A DNA stretch of 64,000 nucleotides from NCBI GenBank assembly GCA_963573385.1, contig CAUYLG010033113.1, forward strand, positions 29,032 through 93,031, read 5' to 3'. Numbering within the stretch: position 1 is the first letter of the stretch; each line of letters starts with the position of its first letter. A program made the position numbers and the translations under genes. Of the stretch, positions 26,101 to 37,526 are shown one piece after another. Below the pieces are notes generated by a model. It ran no database searches and had not been told where the DNA came from. It worked only from the letters and a program-made list of their open reading frames with translations. The stretch is from Cacajao melanocephalus (Eukaryota > Chordata > Mammalia > Primates > Pitheciidae).

Positions 26101-26959
26101 TTCAAAAACCCTGAGCCTCATTCTTGAACCATGATGAGGGAAGCCTTTTTAATTATAAGAAACCTTGGCCTTGCCAAAAGAAAGGGGTCAAAGAAAAGAA
26201 ACAGAAGGATAAAACTTACAGTTCAGCGAAGTTCAAAGGGCTCATAATTTTCTAAACATTTCCAGTGAAAAATGTAAAAATCATGATTTCAATTGAAAAA
26301 ATAGTATTTTATATTAATCTACTAAGTACATGTATAATGTAATTAAACAGAAATATAGAAATGTGGCACAAAGAAAAAAGAATAACATAATTATAACTAA
26401 TCAGTGCTTTGTTTTTCAATTTTGTGTTAGTGCAGGACCATTGCTCACTAACTCACTAAGTGTCAGTGTTTTAAGCTAAAGAATTTAATAATCATAGAAT
26501 TGGCTGCTTCAACCTATCGCTCATGCTCAAGAGACTGCAGAAACATAGGGGAGCAAGAAATCTGGTTGTAGGAGAAGTTCTGAGAATGACACTCACACTC
26601 ATGGCAGGAAAACGCTTGTTCTTTGTCCTTCCTTTGACTTTGTATGTTGTAACTTGGGAGGTATGCATTGTTTAGATGGTAATTACATCAGAAATGGGTC
26701 AATAAGATACCAGTTCATCCTTCTGACGACTGAGATATCAGCAGAGAAGTCAGGCTATCTGTTGGCTTATAGAAAGGAACTAAACTTCCCAGTAAACAGA
26801 TTAGAATTAAGTAAACTACTCCAAATGTGATGGGTATATTTCTAAGCAAGAACAATGAATGAATTTTAGGGGTATCAAATGGAAATATGCTCCCTTTTCC
26901 CATGGGAAAATAAAATTACTACAATTTTCAAAGCAATTTACTAGCCACTAAAATAATTT
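26101..26959. other. Unassigned AT-rich sequence
   Basis: Nothing recognised. Confidence 0.45.
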
Positions 26960-27115
26960 TTCAGATAATGTGCATATTATTATGTTATTTTTAAGAATAA
27001 GAAAAGGATTCTCAGAAGTTACATAAATAACCCAAGAATGCAGAGCTGGCACCTAGCAGAGGCAGAATTGGCATGCAGGCATCAGCTGTCCTGTTTGCTG
27101 GGGCTCTCTAAGCCC
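26960..27115 (-). mobile_element. MIR SINE fragment
   Basis: 'ttaagaataagaaaaggatt' with 'ctcagaagttacataaataa' and 'cccaagaatgcagagctggc' follows the MIR core in reverse complement ('.gatgaggaaactgaggctcagagaagttaagtaacttgcccaagg.'). Confidence 0.75.
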
Positions 27116-27759
27116 ACGGTTCCCTTACCAAGTGGATTGGGGGGTTGAATGACAAAGGCATCATTTTCCCCATTATTTCAGAGCACAAACTTTGCCAACT
27201 ACATTCTCTAATTTCAATCTCCACAAAGCACTCATGGTGTCTTTATATTGGGCCAGAAATATCAAATTTCAATAGGAAACCTTAAGTTCTTAAGCACAAT
27301 CATCTTTTTTTCCTCTTTTTTCCCACAGTTTATGAAAATAATGGCCACAGGATTTAAAAAAAAAACTTAAAAATTTATTATCTCATTTTTTCTTCAAAGA
27401 AAATAAGATCCACTTTTCAGACTTCATTGAAGCCATTACTATTCTATGAAACAGAAAATGTTTGAGCTTCCCACTGCTGTATTTATAGTTGCATTGTCTC
27501 CTGTTTCACACTTTATCAAACTACACCATAATCAAGATACAGGTTAAGGTAACAAATTATTAGTCTTCCCAAGAGAAGTGTAAATTAACTCTGACTTGTA
27601 AATTGGCTAATTATTTTTTTGTGCTACATCATTAGCTGTAGAAAGCCTTTCGATTTAAATGTATTATTAAAGGAAAAATTCAAGCATATTATTTATAAAA
27701 ATCACACTGGCATTATACAAAGACACGATATAGGTAAGCCATGAGAGAAAATTTCTCAG
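27116..27759. other. Unassigned sequence
   Basis: Nothing recognised apart from an A9-10 run near 27356. Confidence 0.45.
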
Positions 27760-28150
27760 TTCTCAATTGATAGTTATTCTCTGACTATAAATATAAAAAC
27801 TATTTATTGTAGAAAATATAGGAAGGTATAGAAAATCATAGAGAAGAATGTAAAAATTTCTCAAACCCCGCAACCAAGGATAACTGCTATTAATGTATAC
27901 AGTCTTTAAACATGTTTGAACAGATGCTATTACATTGATATGTTTGCAAAACTAGAACAATAATATACTACTTCTTAATAGCCTGATAATTTTTCACTTA
28001 ACAGTAAACTGGAAGCTGGTATCTATGTCATTAAAATATTTTAGATAAAATTATCTTTAGAAATACAAAATTAATTATGTACCAATATTTAGTCAATATT
28101 CCAGTACTATCATTTTGTTTGTTTCAAGTTTTTAAACTATTGTAAACAAT
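27760..28150 (-). mobile_element. L1M-type 3' UTR fragment
   Basis: 'ttattgtagaaaatatagga' followed by 'ggtatagaaaatcatagag' and, later, 'tttcacttaacagtaaactg' and 'tcaagtttttaaactattgt' fit the reverse complement of L1MC/L1ME 3' ends. The same type occurs at 21985-22340 and 35350-36060. Confidence 0.55.
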
Positions 28151-28494
28151 CCCAAGAAGAATATACATATAGAAAAAAGAATGATATCAACCCTTGTGAT
28201 GGTTTTGTAAGAACAAATTAATGGAAAGTGTCAAAGAATATGTATCATTAAATTATTTTTTCTAAAAAGTTTTAACACTTTAATACACACTAGCTGTTAG
28301 AGAAAATTGTTTATGTCTCTATTGTCGCTGAGAGTGGCTAGTGTGAGGACTTGTACACTTACCAATTTAATAGATTAAAGAAGTTATCCCAATTTTATTT
28401 AACTGCAGGTCTTTAATTATCAAGTGGAAAATTTTCCAATATAGTCATTGGTCGTCTGCACATAAGTGATCTTTTACTTTTTATCATATCCACT
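28151..28494. other. Unassigned sequence
   Basis: Nothing recognised. Confidence 0.4.
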
Positions 28495-28680
28495 TCTTCA
28501 TTCACATATTCACTCATTTAATATATACCTATTGTGCTCTAGGCAGCTTCATTCCAGACCCTGGAACTAAAGTGGTGAAGAAGACAATTGACTTCTGCTT
28601 GTACATGATAAACATGCTCCTAAAGTCAGGCAGATTATGAATGGAACATCAAAAAATAAAGAAGTTAGTTTCAAGCCATG
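28495..28680 (-). mobile_element. L2 3' end, left part of an interrupted copy
   Basis: 'cacatattcactcatttaat' followed by 'attgtgctctaggcagc' and 'ctggaactaaagtggtgaag' matches the reverse complement of the L2 3' end ('.caacaaatatttattgagc. ... .gctggggatacagcagtgaa.'). The copy resumes at 29200 beyond an MLT1C insertion. Confidence 0.7.
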
Positions 28681-29199
28681 TGTATTAGTTTCCTGGGGCT
28701 TCCATAACAAATTACCACAGACTTGGTGTCTCAAAACAACAATTTATTCTGTCACAGTTCTGAAAGTCAGAAGTCTGAAATCAAGGTGTCAGCAGGACTG
28801 TGCTCTCTCTGCCAGCTCTAGGGGAGAATCTTGCATTGCCTCTTCCTGCCTCTAGTGGTCCCAGGCATTGCTTGGCTTGTGCCCTTATGAATCAAATCTC
28901 TGCTTGTATCTCTCTGCGTGTATCCTGCATGTCTCTGTGTCTAAATGTCTCTCTTCTTTTTCTTATGAAGATACTTGTCATTGGATTTAGGGCCTACCTC
29001 AGTATAGTACTACCTAATTTAAACTTTTTCTTATGAAGATACTTGTCATTGGATTTAGGGCCTACCCCAGTGTGGTACTACCTCATTTATACCTGCAAAG
29101 ACTTTATTTTCAAATAAGGTTACATTCACAAATACTGGGGCTTAGAACCAGAACATATATTTTTTTCAAGGGTGGCAACACAAGTCAGTTGACTACACA
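28681..29199 (-). mobile_element. MLT1C-like MaLR LTR inserted in L2, with an internal 68-bp duplication
   Basis: The plus strand starts 'tgtattagtttcctggggct' and ends near 'cagttgactacaca', the reverse complement of an MLT1C-type LTR. Internal landmarks are 'gaaagtcagaagtctgaaat', 'ggagaatcttgcattgcctc' and 'caaataaggttacattcaca'. A 68-bp segment is duplicated in tandem (28957-29024 and 29025-29092, each carrying 'ttggatttagggcctacc'), which makes this LTR longer than usual. L2 sequence lies on both sides, so the LTR inserted into an older L2. A clean 5-bp target duplication is not visible. Confidence 0.9.
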
Positions 29200-29545
29200 G
29201 TGATGAAACATTAGGATAAAAACAAAGGTTTGAACTTCAAATTCCATAATAGAAAGTGACCAGAGCTGGGATTAGGAGGCCTACTTAGATGCAGTGACCA
29301 GGAAAGACCTCTCTGGAAAGGCAACCACTGAGCTAGGACTTCAATGATGAGCAGGAGCCAGTAATACAGAGATCGGTGAGGAGAGCTCCAAGCAACAAAA
29401 AAGAGCTAGTGCAAAGTCCCCCAAAAGTGGAGTGTTATAAGATAGGAAGGGACTGGATCATACAGGACTTTTAAAGAGATTATAATCAACCAGGGAATAA
29501 AATGATTTTTTAAAATAACTATTATCAAATAGTTGGTATATACCA
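29200..29545 (-). mobile_element. L2 LINE, right part of the interrupted copy
   Basis: 'gaccaggaaagacctctctg' followed by 'gaaaggcaaccactgagc', 'caggagccagtaatacagag' and later 'atcatacaggacttttaaag' follows the reverse complement of L2 ('.gaaggcctctctgaggaggtgacatttgagc. ... .gatcatgtagggcctt.'). It continues the fragment at 28495-28680. Confidence 0.8.
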
Positions 29546-31949
29546 AGAAACACTGAAACAAGTTTTGCATGCCTTATCTAGCACATACAAAAAAAGTAAA
29601 GTCATTTTATTACTCTCTTCTAAAACTGATAAAATAAAGACTCAGAAATTCTAAATAACTTTTTTATGTTATAGACAGGAACACTTCTTATTGTTTTTAT
29701 TAAATATGTTAACATAATTCTTCAAAAGTGTACTAGCTTTTAATTAATTAATCTTTGGAGATTACTTAATTTTTGAAGACTTTTAACTAACAGGTATTTA
29801 ATATAGCCCTATCCATTGATGTACTTATCTATTTTTCTAAATCCCTGTGTATCTGTGATTCTACTTTAGTGCCTTGCATTGCTTTGTGGAATCAGAATAA
29901 AAAATAAAAACATGACTGTCAGGGATTAAAATAAATGATGGCTTATCTTTTAATAGTCTTATGCTTTTTTCCCCTTTTTTAAGGTTTATTTTATATGTAC
30001 AGTACTTATTGCATTAATCTAAAAATGTCTTTAAATAGAGTATATTTTGGTTCTTACTACAATAGAGAAGAGTTGTATTATGAAGAAGGCCTTCTCTCTA
30101 GTATAACATTTGCCCCAAGCCACTGCACACAACTGCCCCACCCCTCAACCTAAATTCAGGATAGCAATAATCATTTTCTGTACCAGGGCATGGTATAATC
30201 GTTAGTCCTTGCCTTTTCATATGACTGAGCATTAATGTGGCTTTGTAATAATCTTCTCTACTAGATTCCTGCAATGCCACATTTCTTTCACAGAAGGAAA
30301 GTTGGTGTGAGTCTTGTTAAAAATATTTCAATATTCTGACATACATGAAAACATAGTTTCTAAAGTACTTATGATTTCTCAACAAAATGACAATTTCACA
30401 TAATTTTCACTTAATTTTCAGAGTTAAATCTTCATTATAATTGTCATTGACTTCAATTAATGGTCTTGTTTGTTTTCCAAACCAATCATTTACTAATTTC
30501 CAAGAATGTCAGAACTCTTGGTTATAAATTCTTAGTTAAATTGATAGACTTTCTCACAAAATCAAATATCAGATAACACGAGAAGGGAGGACCAATGAAA
30601 TATGACGTAGTTTAATTGGTTTGGTGACTGCTTTGGCAAAAAATTGTTGTTAAAAATTTGGATGCTACACATTATTTTAAAATACCTGACAGTAAGTAAA
30701 CTGTTTACACAAAATGGTGAAACGCATGATCCTGCATCAATAAGAACATTAAAAAGCACAGCCATTCAAAACAGAAACTGACATGCTGTCTTCTGATAGC
30801 TGATTCTTAGTCACTTATCCATGACAAATTAGCTGTATTTCAGTGTGGTAGATTTCAAGCACAGTATAAACTCCAGCCTAAAAAGAAAAAAAAAAAGGAT
30901 GAAGTTATTATTGGTATAAAACTCTGTACAAAAATCTTATAGCGAAACAAGAAATCCTACCAATTTTCACACAAAGACGCAACTCTGTTTAAGCAGCTAC
31001 ACCAGATCCATTTAAGTAATTGTAAAATTTGAATGGTTCACTTTAAGTTAGAGATTCTGAAAACTGTGCTCAGAAACTTAGAAGAACTTAGTTACTCATA
31101 TTATGCTGTTGCTGTCATGGTTCTATTTTTTCCCCTAAATAGTAACTGTACACACAAATTCCTCAAAACATTATAAATAAAAATCCCCCTTTTATATTCA
31201 CCAATGTACAGAATGAGATTAAGTGCCTTGTTTATGTATAATGTATCCCTATTCTTTTTCCTGATTAGAACAGTTTAGAAACAGTAACCTTTTTTTTCTT
31301 TTTCTTTCTTTTCTTCTTCTTCTATGCCATCTGGGTAGGCAAACCCAATTAGCACATGTTGAAAGCTAGCAACACCTTTTCCAAAATTTCAGAGTTTTGG
31401 CAAGCTTTAAAAGTTACTATGTCACATAAAAGCTCATTTGGCACATTACAAGGATTTGCAGTATGAATTCATCATATGGAATGATCATTTTCCAAGTGCA
31501 TTGAGAACATACAGCACAATTGGATTTGAAAAGATCAGCTGAAATAAACTACATCATCGTGGTTCTAGGATCAATCCATTCAATCTCTTTAATGGAGTTC
31601 TTCACCTTCTTTACTCATGCAATAGAGAAAAGAGTATGGTCCAGAAGAGCCCTGGCCTTGGTCTGAAATGGTTTTATTTCTGGCATTATATTACCTTACT
31701 ATAGGAATCTTGGAGAAGATGAGATTGAAGTCTTGAAGTTTATACTATAGGTTTTATGAAATTCTCCAATTCCCATGTCTTTGTCATTATGCTAATGGTT
31801 TCCGAGGCTACTCTAAACTCAGTAATCATTGCTTTCCTCAGTGATCATACACCTGACACTGGCTGAAAATTGTCCACTAGTTTCTCCCTTCTACTTCAGT
31901 AACATATATTAGAGAAATTCTCTGGTGTATTATGCTTGTCTGTTGTAGT
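29546..31949. other. Unassigned AT-rich sequence, about 2.4 kb
   Basis: No family recognised. Contains an A-rich run near 30884 and a pyrimidine tract at 31289-31323. Open frames are below 70 codons. Confidence 0.45.
31289..31323. repeat. Pyrimidine (T/C) tract
   Basis: Thirty-five bases of T and C only, ending in repeated TTC. Confidence 0.9.
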
Positions 31950-32475
31950 AGATATGCTGTGTTGCCTTGTTTACCATCTGTTTCAAACTTCTTTACAGCA
32001 CCTTCCTTCACTGCAGGGGCTGACAGTGAAATATCACATTTCCCAGACACCCTTGCACTCGGGGTTCCAGATGCAATTTAGGCCCCACCATTTAGATGTA
32101 CTTGCCTGAGCATTGAATCTGTAATTAAGCTAAGTAGGGAGACAGGCAATAGCCCTTAAAACATCCATTTTGCTGCTGCATATGATGCAGCTACAACAGA
32201 GCTCTGGGGCCAACAGTTAGGACATTAGCTCCCTGTCCCCAGATCTGGACCCAAGCAGCTGGGTCAGAGGCTACCTCCATTTTCAAGTTTCCAGATTGTA
32301 GCAGAATCATCCCTTCTTTGGTGGGCCAGCTCTATGGAGTTTCTGTGTCCAATCCTTCCATGAATCTCAACTACCCTTCTAGTGATTTCTGTGAACCCCT
32401 AATTCTCAGGATTAAATTTCTTCATGTTTAAGAGAATTTGTTTTCATATCCAACTGAATCCTGACTCATACTATG
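31950..32475 (+). mobile_element. Probable ERVL/MaLR-type LTR
   Basis: The segment starts near 'tgttgccttgtttaccatct' and contains 'catttcccagacacccttgc'. It ends in 'ttcatatccaactgaatcct' followed by 'gactcata', typical of MLT1/LTR33-type LTR 3' ends. Length (about 520 bp) fits. The family name is uncertain. Confidence 0.45.
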
Positions 32476-32934
32476 TCCTTGATATTACACTACATTTATA
32501 AATTGATTTAAGGCATGCCATGTATTCTCTTTTATCTCTTTCTTACACACGCAGAGGTGAAAAGATAAGGAACCATTTTGGAATTAAAAATACCACAGTG
32601 ACAGAAGAAGGTGGCTTATTCTGAAACTCAATTAGATCAATTTTAAACTATTTTTAGGTTTCTATGAGTGTAAAGAACTATATTAAGGGCATGAAACACA
32701 TACTTACATACATACAAACCCACATTTTAACTGCTCAATGCATACATGTGTTTAAAGGCTCCACTGTAAAACAGACTTCTACCCCAAATCTAAATCCAAC
32801 GTCTTACTAAAAATCAAAACTGACACTGAAGCTAATATTACCATTTTTTTATTTATAGCATTCATTTTTCTTACTTTTCAATCATCTCTAATATTTATAC
32901 AGTCTCTGTATCATCACCATATTTCATTAAAGGA
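32476..32934. other. Unassigned AT-rich sequence
   Basis: Nothing recognised. Confidence 0.4.
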
Positions 32935-33150
32935 AGCATGATGCACTTCAGTCAAACAGATCCTACCCTGTCACATCCTAGCTCTCTGTTAGTGACATCC
33001 TCTCATTATGCCTAGTTTTCTCATCTGAATAATGGGTAGATCTATCTCTACTGTATAGTGTTGAAAGGAAAATAAGAACATTAATATGTCTAATAGTGAC
33101 TAACATAGTAGGTGCTCGATAAATTGTTGCTTTCTGACTGCTGTCATCAC
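32935..33150 (+). mobile_element. MIR SINE
   Basis: Sense order of MIR motifs: 'gttttctcatctgaataatg' with 'ggtagatctatc', then 'agtgttgaaaggaaaataag', then 'aacatagtaggtgctcgata' and 'aattgttgc'. Confidence 0.85.
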
Positions 33151-34990
33151 TCTCATTCTGGCTCTTGTTACTTCATGCCTGTGTATTGTAATGACCTGCT
33201 AATGTTGCTTACTGGGGCTGAAGATATTTAGATAGAAAGAATATCACATAAGAGGCCTTTAGATAGAAAGAGCAAGGTGCCCTACAGAAACATACATAAT
33301 ATTAGGTTCTCCCCATAACCCCTCCCCCATGACACCATCAATCAAGTTTTAAGCCTTCACTGATGAGATAAACTATTGATCACCTTTTCTCTTTCAAACA
33401 TTCATAATCTTGAACTCTTATATAATTCTAACATTCACATATTTTAATTTTCCTAATTACATCATAAGCTGGGGCTTGGGCTTTTGTTCCATGCTTTGTT
33501 GTATATCACACTATTGGTATCTTAAAAGCTATTTTGATTGATCTAGCCTCACATTTACAATTTTAGAATGAGCCATTTTCTTGAATACCTGTAACACTCT
33601 TAAGTTCACAAATAATTTCTTAGGTCCTTATCTTTGTCTCTCTGCGGTTTTATTGATTCTGTGTTTTTTTTGTGTGTGTGTGCATTCTTAAAAAGAGACG
33701 GTTATTATTTTTGTTACAGATACACAACTTGTTACTCAGAGCTTTTGCTACCAGAATTGAAATCCTTCCAGTGTTACAAAAGTAGCTGTTTCTGAAGGGT
33801 CGCTTAGTCACAAAAATTCTGATTTACTGATACTGAAAAGTCATTTGTAGAAATGTTACCTTGTCAGAAGTGACCAAAGGACATGCTGAATGGATTCAGT
33901 TTATCATAAACATATATCAGGCTGTCCCAACATAATCTTTGAAGTAGCTGACCCATCTCAAGTGTCCTAATAAAGATTGTTTTAAAAATAAATGAAACGA
34001 AGATGCATGGAAGCACAGTGGTTTCAGTAGAGAAAATTTTGTAGTGTTCCTTAAAAATGGATTAGAAACAATAAAGTTTCAGTATTTTTAAGCAAATATC
34101 AATTCCCATTATTTTTACTGTATTGTCTTTTAGGATTATTCATAAATACTATAGCTATTATTCACTGTTAGAACTGAAACTATTGGCTACATTGCTCTGA
34201 AAAGGCACATTTGTAGGCAACTCTGATGTATGAAACTTACTTAAATGTTTGGCTGGTGGTAGTCAGCTGTAGGATGAAATGACTTAACCATTCCATTAGT
34301 GGCATAAATGGTTGAGAATGTCAACAAAACTATTGTCTTCCAGAGAGTCCTTGTTTGGTACACAGCTTGTAAATACTTATGTAATATGAAACCTGTATCC
34401 AATAAAAGAAGAAAACCAAAAATTTGGTTCCCAAACTGAATGAAAATGTGTTCATTCCTCCCACTTCAGGGAAGTGTCAAAAAAGACTGTCAGTTTCATA
34501 ATTATGCCTCTTGAGCAGATGGGCGGTAAGACATTCTGTGGCATTTCAGAGGAAAATAATTTTAAAACCCTAAAAATAATAATAAAGGATCTTCTAAATA
34601 AAGTACATGCTCCAACACACAAGTAAAATATCTTAAAGTAAGAATGGGTTTTTTAAAACGACTAGAGCCCCGTTTGTTAGCGAGACCTTTCTATGTTTAC
34701 AGTACACACACCATCAGGTTTTATAGCAGGTCATAATAAAAGACAACCCTGCTAAATGTCCCAGAATAGCTACATAAGTTTGGAGACGATGAATTTATGT
34801 AGTATGAATCTACAGTTTGCTCCCACTTTGAATCAACCACAGGAAATAGCTGATGCAGTGAACAAGGTTAAAATAACAATATGGAGCAGGGGCTGGGGGA
34901 GGGGCAGTTAATTCTCAACTTTTGTTTCATTCATTCCAAAAGAGCAAGTAAAACAGAACACAGGGATGAAACTCACAGCTCAAATTCCTA
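33151..34990. other. Unassigned, apparently unique sequence
   Basis: About 1.8 kb without a nameable repeat. Several plus-strand AATAAA hexamers (for example near 33968, 34069, 34398, 34578 and 34732) and a G-rich stretch near 34886 occur. If the candidate exon at 35009-35157 is real and terminal, part of this interval would be its 3' untranslated region on the minus strand. Confidence 0.4.
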
Positions 34991-35008
34991 TTACAATCTG
35001 AAGGCTAC

Positions 35009-35157
35009 CTGATTCTCTGAACTGCAGTCTGTTGACAGACAATAAATTTCATTTCCTGAATCATCATCCCCTTTCACAACACTGTATTTTCCTGAACAGT
35101 GTTTGTTTGGATCCACAGAGTAGGCAAACACCACAGATTTAGGTATGAACAATCCAC
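35009..35157 (-). CDS. Candidate protein-coding exon of an unknown gene
   Basis: On the minus strand a pyrimidine-rich tract ends in 'catgctttccag' (acceptor AG at 35158-35159). It is followed by a segment open in only one of three frames, with the intron in phase 1. The peptide reads GLFIPKSVVFAYSVDPNK, then HCSGKYSVVKGDDDSGNEIY, then CLSTDCSSENQ: balanced composition, three cysteines, an acidic GDDDSGNE stretch, like a secreted or extracellular domain. A weak donor (CAG|GTAGCC) at 35008 would give a 149-bp exon, phases 1 to 0. If unused, the frame stops after five more residues at 34991, making it a terminal exon. A stronger donor-like 'gtgagt' lies at 34971-34976 but after the stop. I do not recognise the protein. 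It could be a decayed exon or chance. Confidence 0.3.
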
Positions 35158-35349
35158 CTGGAAAGCATGAAAAAAAATATTGACAAGTCATTTGTTCCTT
35201 CTGTCTTTTGTGTCAAATTCAGAAAACCAAAGAATAGGAAAGAAAAAAAGATTTTAAAGCTCACATAAAGTTTTTGGTTGAATCAGCAACACAGCCACCT
35301 GAGTCCTGCAACCACCAGGATATTTCTAATAAGTCGATGGTCTTTGATT

Positions 35350-36065
35350 TTTAAACATAATACAGTATATTTTTAGAAAATTACATATGTAATACAGGCT
35401 CATTATAAACCAAATAGAAAGTAAAAATAAGTGAAAGATAAAATTGCTTATATAAATAATTATACTACCTAAAGGTCAGTACTATACATATTTTGGTGCT
35501 GGATCTTCCTAATACTGTTCTATACACACATGACTATGTTAGCAAAAATACCATTTTTTATATACTACTTTGTAGGATATTTTTTCACATACATTACTTA
35601 ACGACGTTCAAAGTCATAGAATTCTATAATATTAATGGCTTTATATTTTTATACATATACGATGTAGTATATATATATAATAGTTCTACATATGTACAAC
35701 TATAAACAGATAGCTAATTGTATATTATATATACACATATACATATACATGCACACACATATGTAATATGTAGTTCTTACTACATTCCAGACAATATTAG
35801 GTATTTAATTTATATTTTTTGTTTTGTTACTATAAATGCTGCTAAGATAAAATTGTTGTACATATAACTTTACATTTATTTTAAAAATAAATTTCTTGAG
35901 TAGTTGAAATTGCTTCCTACAATTTTTAAAAGTAGAATTGGTTGGCCAAAGCAGATGCACAGTTTTTAAATTTTTGACATATTTTAACCAATCTTCCAGA
36001 AAAGCTGTACCAATGTAAGCTACCAACAGCAATTGTTAGAATTCCCAATTCTCTATACCTTTCTA
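35350..36065 (-). mobile_element. L1M-type 3' end fragment with internal (TA)n expansion
   Basis: 'cattataaaccaaatagaaa' with 'gtaaaaataagtgaaag' near 35401, 'taaatgctgctaagataaaa' near 35831, and 'gtagaattggttggccaaag' followed by 'cagatgcacagtttttaaat' near 35932 fit the reverse complement of an L1MC/L1ME 3' end ('.gtagaattgctgggtcaaagggtatgcaca.'). TA/CA-rich tracts at 35667-35680 and 35721-35765 interrupt it. Confidence 0.6.
35667..35765. repeat. TA/CA-rich low-complexity tract
   Basis: Alternating purine-pyrimidine runs 'gtatatatatataa' and further TATATACACATATACATATAC-type sequence. Confidence 0.85.
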
Positions 36066-36389
36066 AAGCTGAACTTTATCTTTTTTAACCTCTCTTATTT
36101 ATATAGGAAAAAATGTCATTCATAAATTTTCTCCTAATTTATACTCTTTGGTTAATAGTTAGCCTGAACAGCATTAATAATATTATTGGAAATTTCTATT
36201 TCTTATATCATGAATCTTTGTTCATGATTTTCTTAGAATTTAGTTATGCAAAGCAAAAATTACTAAAGCTCCTTTAAGCAATACATAAGGAATTATATGT
36301 GTATATATACATATATATATAGGACATTACATGCTTATAAAATTAGTAGAAGACCTAGTAAAATGAGCTGGAAACTGGACAGTATAATA

Positions 36390-36790
36390 TAGTGGATGCT
36401 ACTGCTGAAACATCACATTTCCTTTACCAGATGGTGCATTACGTCCCAGTTGCTGTGAGTGTAAGCTTATAGCTGCCTGTCTCCCTAGAATTTTCTTTGG
36501 CTGGATAACAGCCTCATCCTGGAAGTTAGACCATCCTTCTTCCCAGAGTTAACAGCCAATAACCCACTGACATGAGATACAAAAAGCCAGACTCCTTGCC
36601 TCAAGGTAGTGTAATTGAGGCTCCAGAACTTCCTGTAAAGATAAAAGTCACCTTCATAGCAGGCTACATCCGTGCTTAATCTCCTTCTCCCATTCTCCTT
36701 TCCTAACTCATCCTTTTCTTAAGAGCATTCCTTCAACCAATCACCTAAATCCTTATCCAGCCTCTGCTTCTAGGGATCCTGACAGAACAC
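36390..36790 (+). mobile_element. Probable ERVL-type LTR
   Basis: The 3' part 'aatctccttctcccattctc' with 'ttaagagcattccttcaacc' and 'ctctgcttctagggatcctg' followed by 'acagaaca' has the form of ERVL-type LTR 3' ends (pyrimidine-rich stretch, then 'gctctgcttctagggaaccc'). The 5' boundary is unclear. Confidence 0.5.
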
Positions 36791-37329
36791 AATGACCCAG
36801 AGAACGACACTGCAAAGCTGGCTCACCAGGAAGGCTGGTGAAAGAATTTGAAAACTGGAGAGTCAGGAAGGCTGCTGCCCTAGTGCAGCTCAACTTACAG
36901 CAGACATGAGAATAGCATGTGCCCTGGACTCTGCATCTTAATATAGCTATAGAGTAGAAACTAGGGCCATGATGATGGCTGTTGCCAGAGAACCCGTCAC
37001 CCCTACAACTGATCTTGCCTGGACAAGCGGCAGGAACAGCAAAAGCCTGATATGCATCCAAATTACTGGTATCTTCTATTTTGTACTGTACCATCCTCTT
37101 CATGATGCTTTGGACCCCAACTGCTTAAGAGAGCCTAATGAAGGTGGTCTCTGGCTTTGAGGCAGGCTGCCAAGGATTTTGGAGGATTTGAGTGGCGCTA
37201 TGTGTGCCATATTCATGGCAAAGCCCTTTGTTCATTTTCTATGACAGATTCCTTCCCCTTCGCAATATTTCCCATAATTCTCAGCTTGCTGTTTGTGTCT
37301 TATTATTGCTTTTGATGATTTGTGACATT
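36791..37329. other. Unassigned sequence between LTR and Alu
   Basis: Less AT-rich than its surroundings, with open frames of 63 codons (plus) and 116 codons (minus, 36753-37103) that have no recognised domain. It could include ERV internal sequence, but I see no motif to prove it. Confidence 0.35.
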
Positions 37330-37526
37330 CAAAAAAATTTTTTTTTCTTTTTGAGAGGGAATCTAGCTCTGTAACCCAGGCTGGAGTACAGTGGCATGAT
37401 CTCAGCTCACTGCAACTCCACCTACCTGGCTGAAGTGATTCTCCTGCCTTAGCTTCCATAGTAGCTGGGACTGTAGGTGCATGCCACCAAGCCCAGCTAA
37501 TTTGGCGTGAGCCACTGTGTCCAGCT
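37330..37526 (-). mobile_element. Alu with an internal deletion of about 100 bp
   Basis: Reverse-complement Alu starts after the T tract near 37336 with 'gaatctagctctgtaaccca' and runs to 'caccaagcccagctaattt' at 37504. It then jumps directly to 'ggcgtgagccactgtg', the 5' end of the Alu. The stretch from the A-rich linker through most of the left arm is missing. Confidence 0.92.

Noticed and set aside
34880..34910. Possible G-quadruplex 'ggggctgggggaggggcag'
   Set aside because: Only three solid G runs; too weak to report as a structure.
36753..37160. Overlapping frames of 116 (minus) and 63 (plus) codons
   Set aside because: No domain, no splice sites, adjacent to an LTR; best explained as chance in a GC-richer patch.
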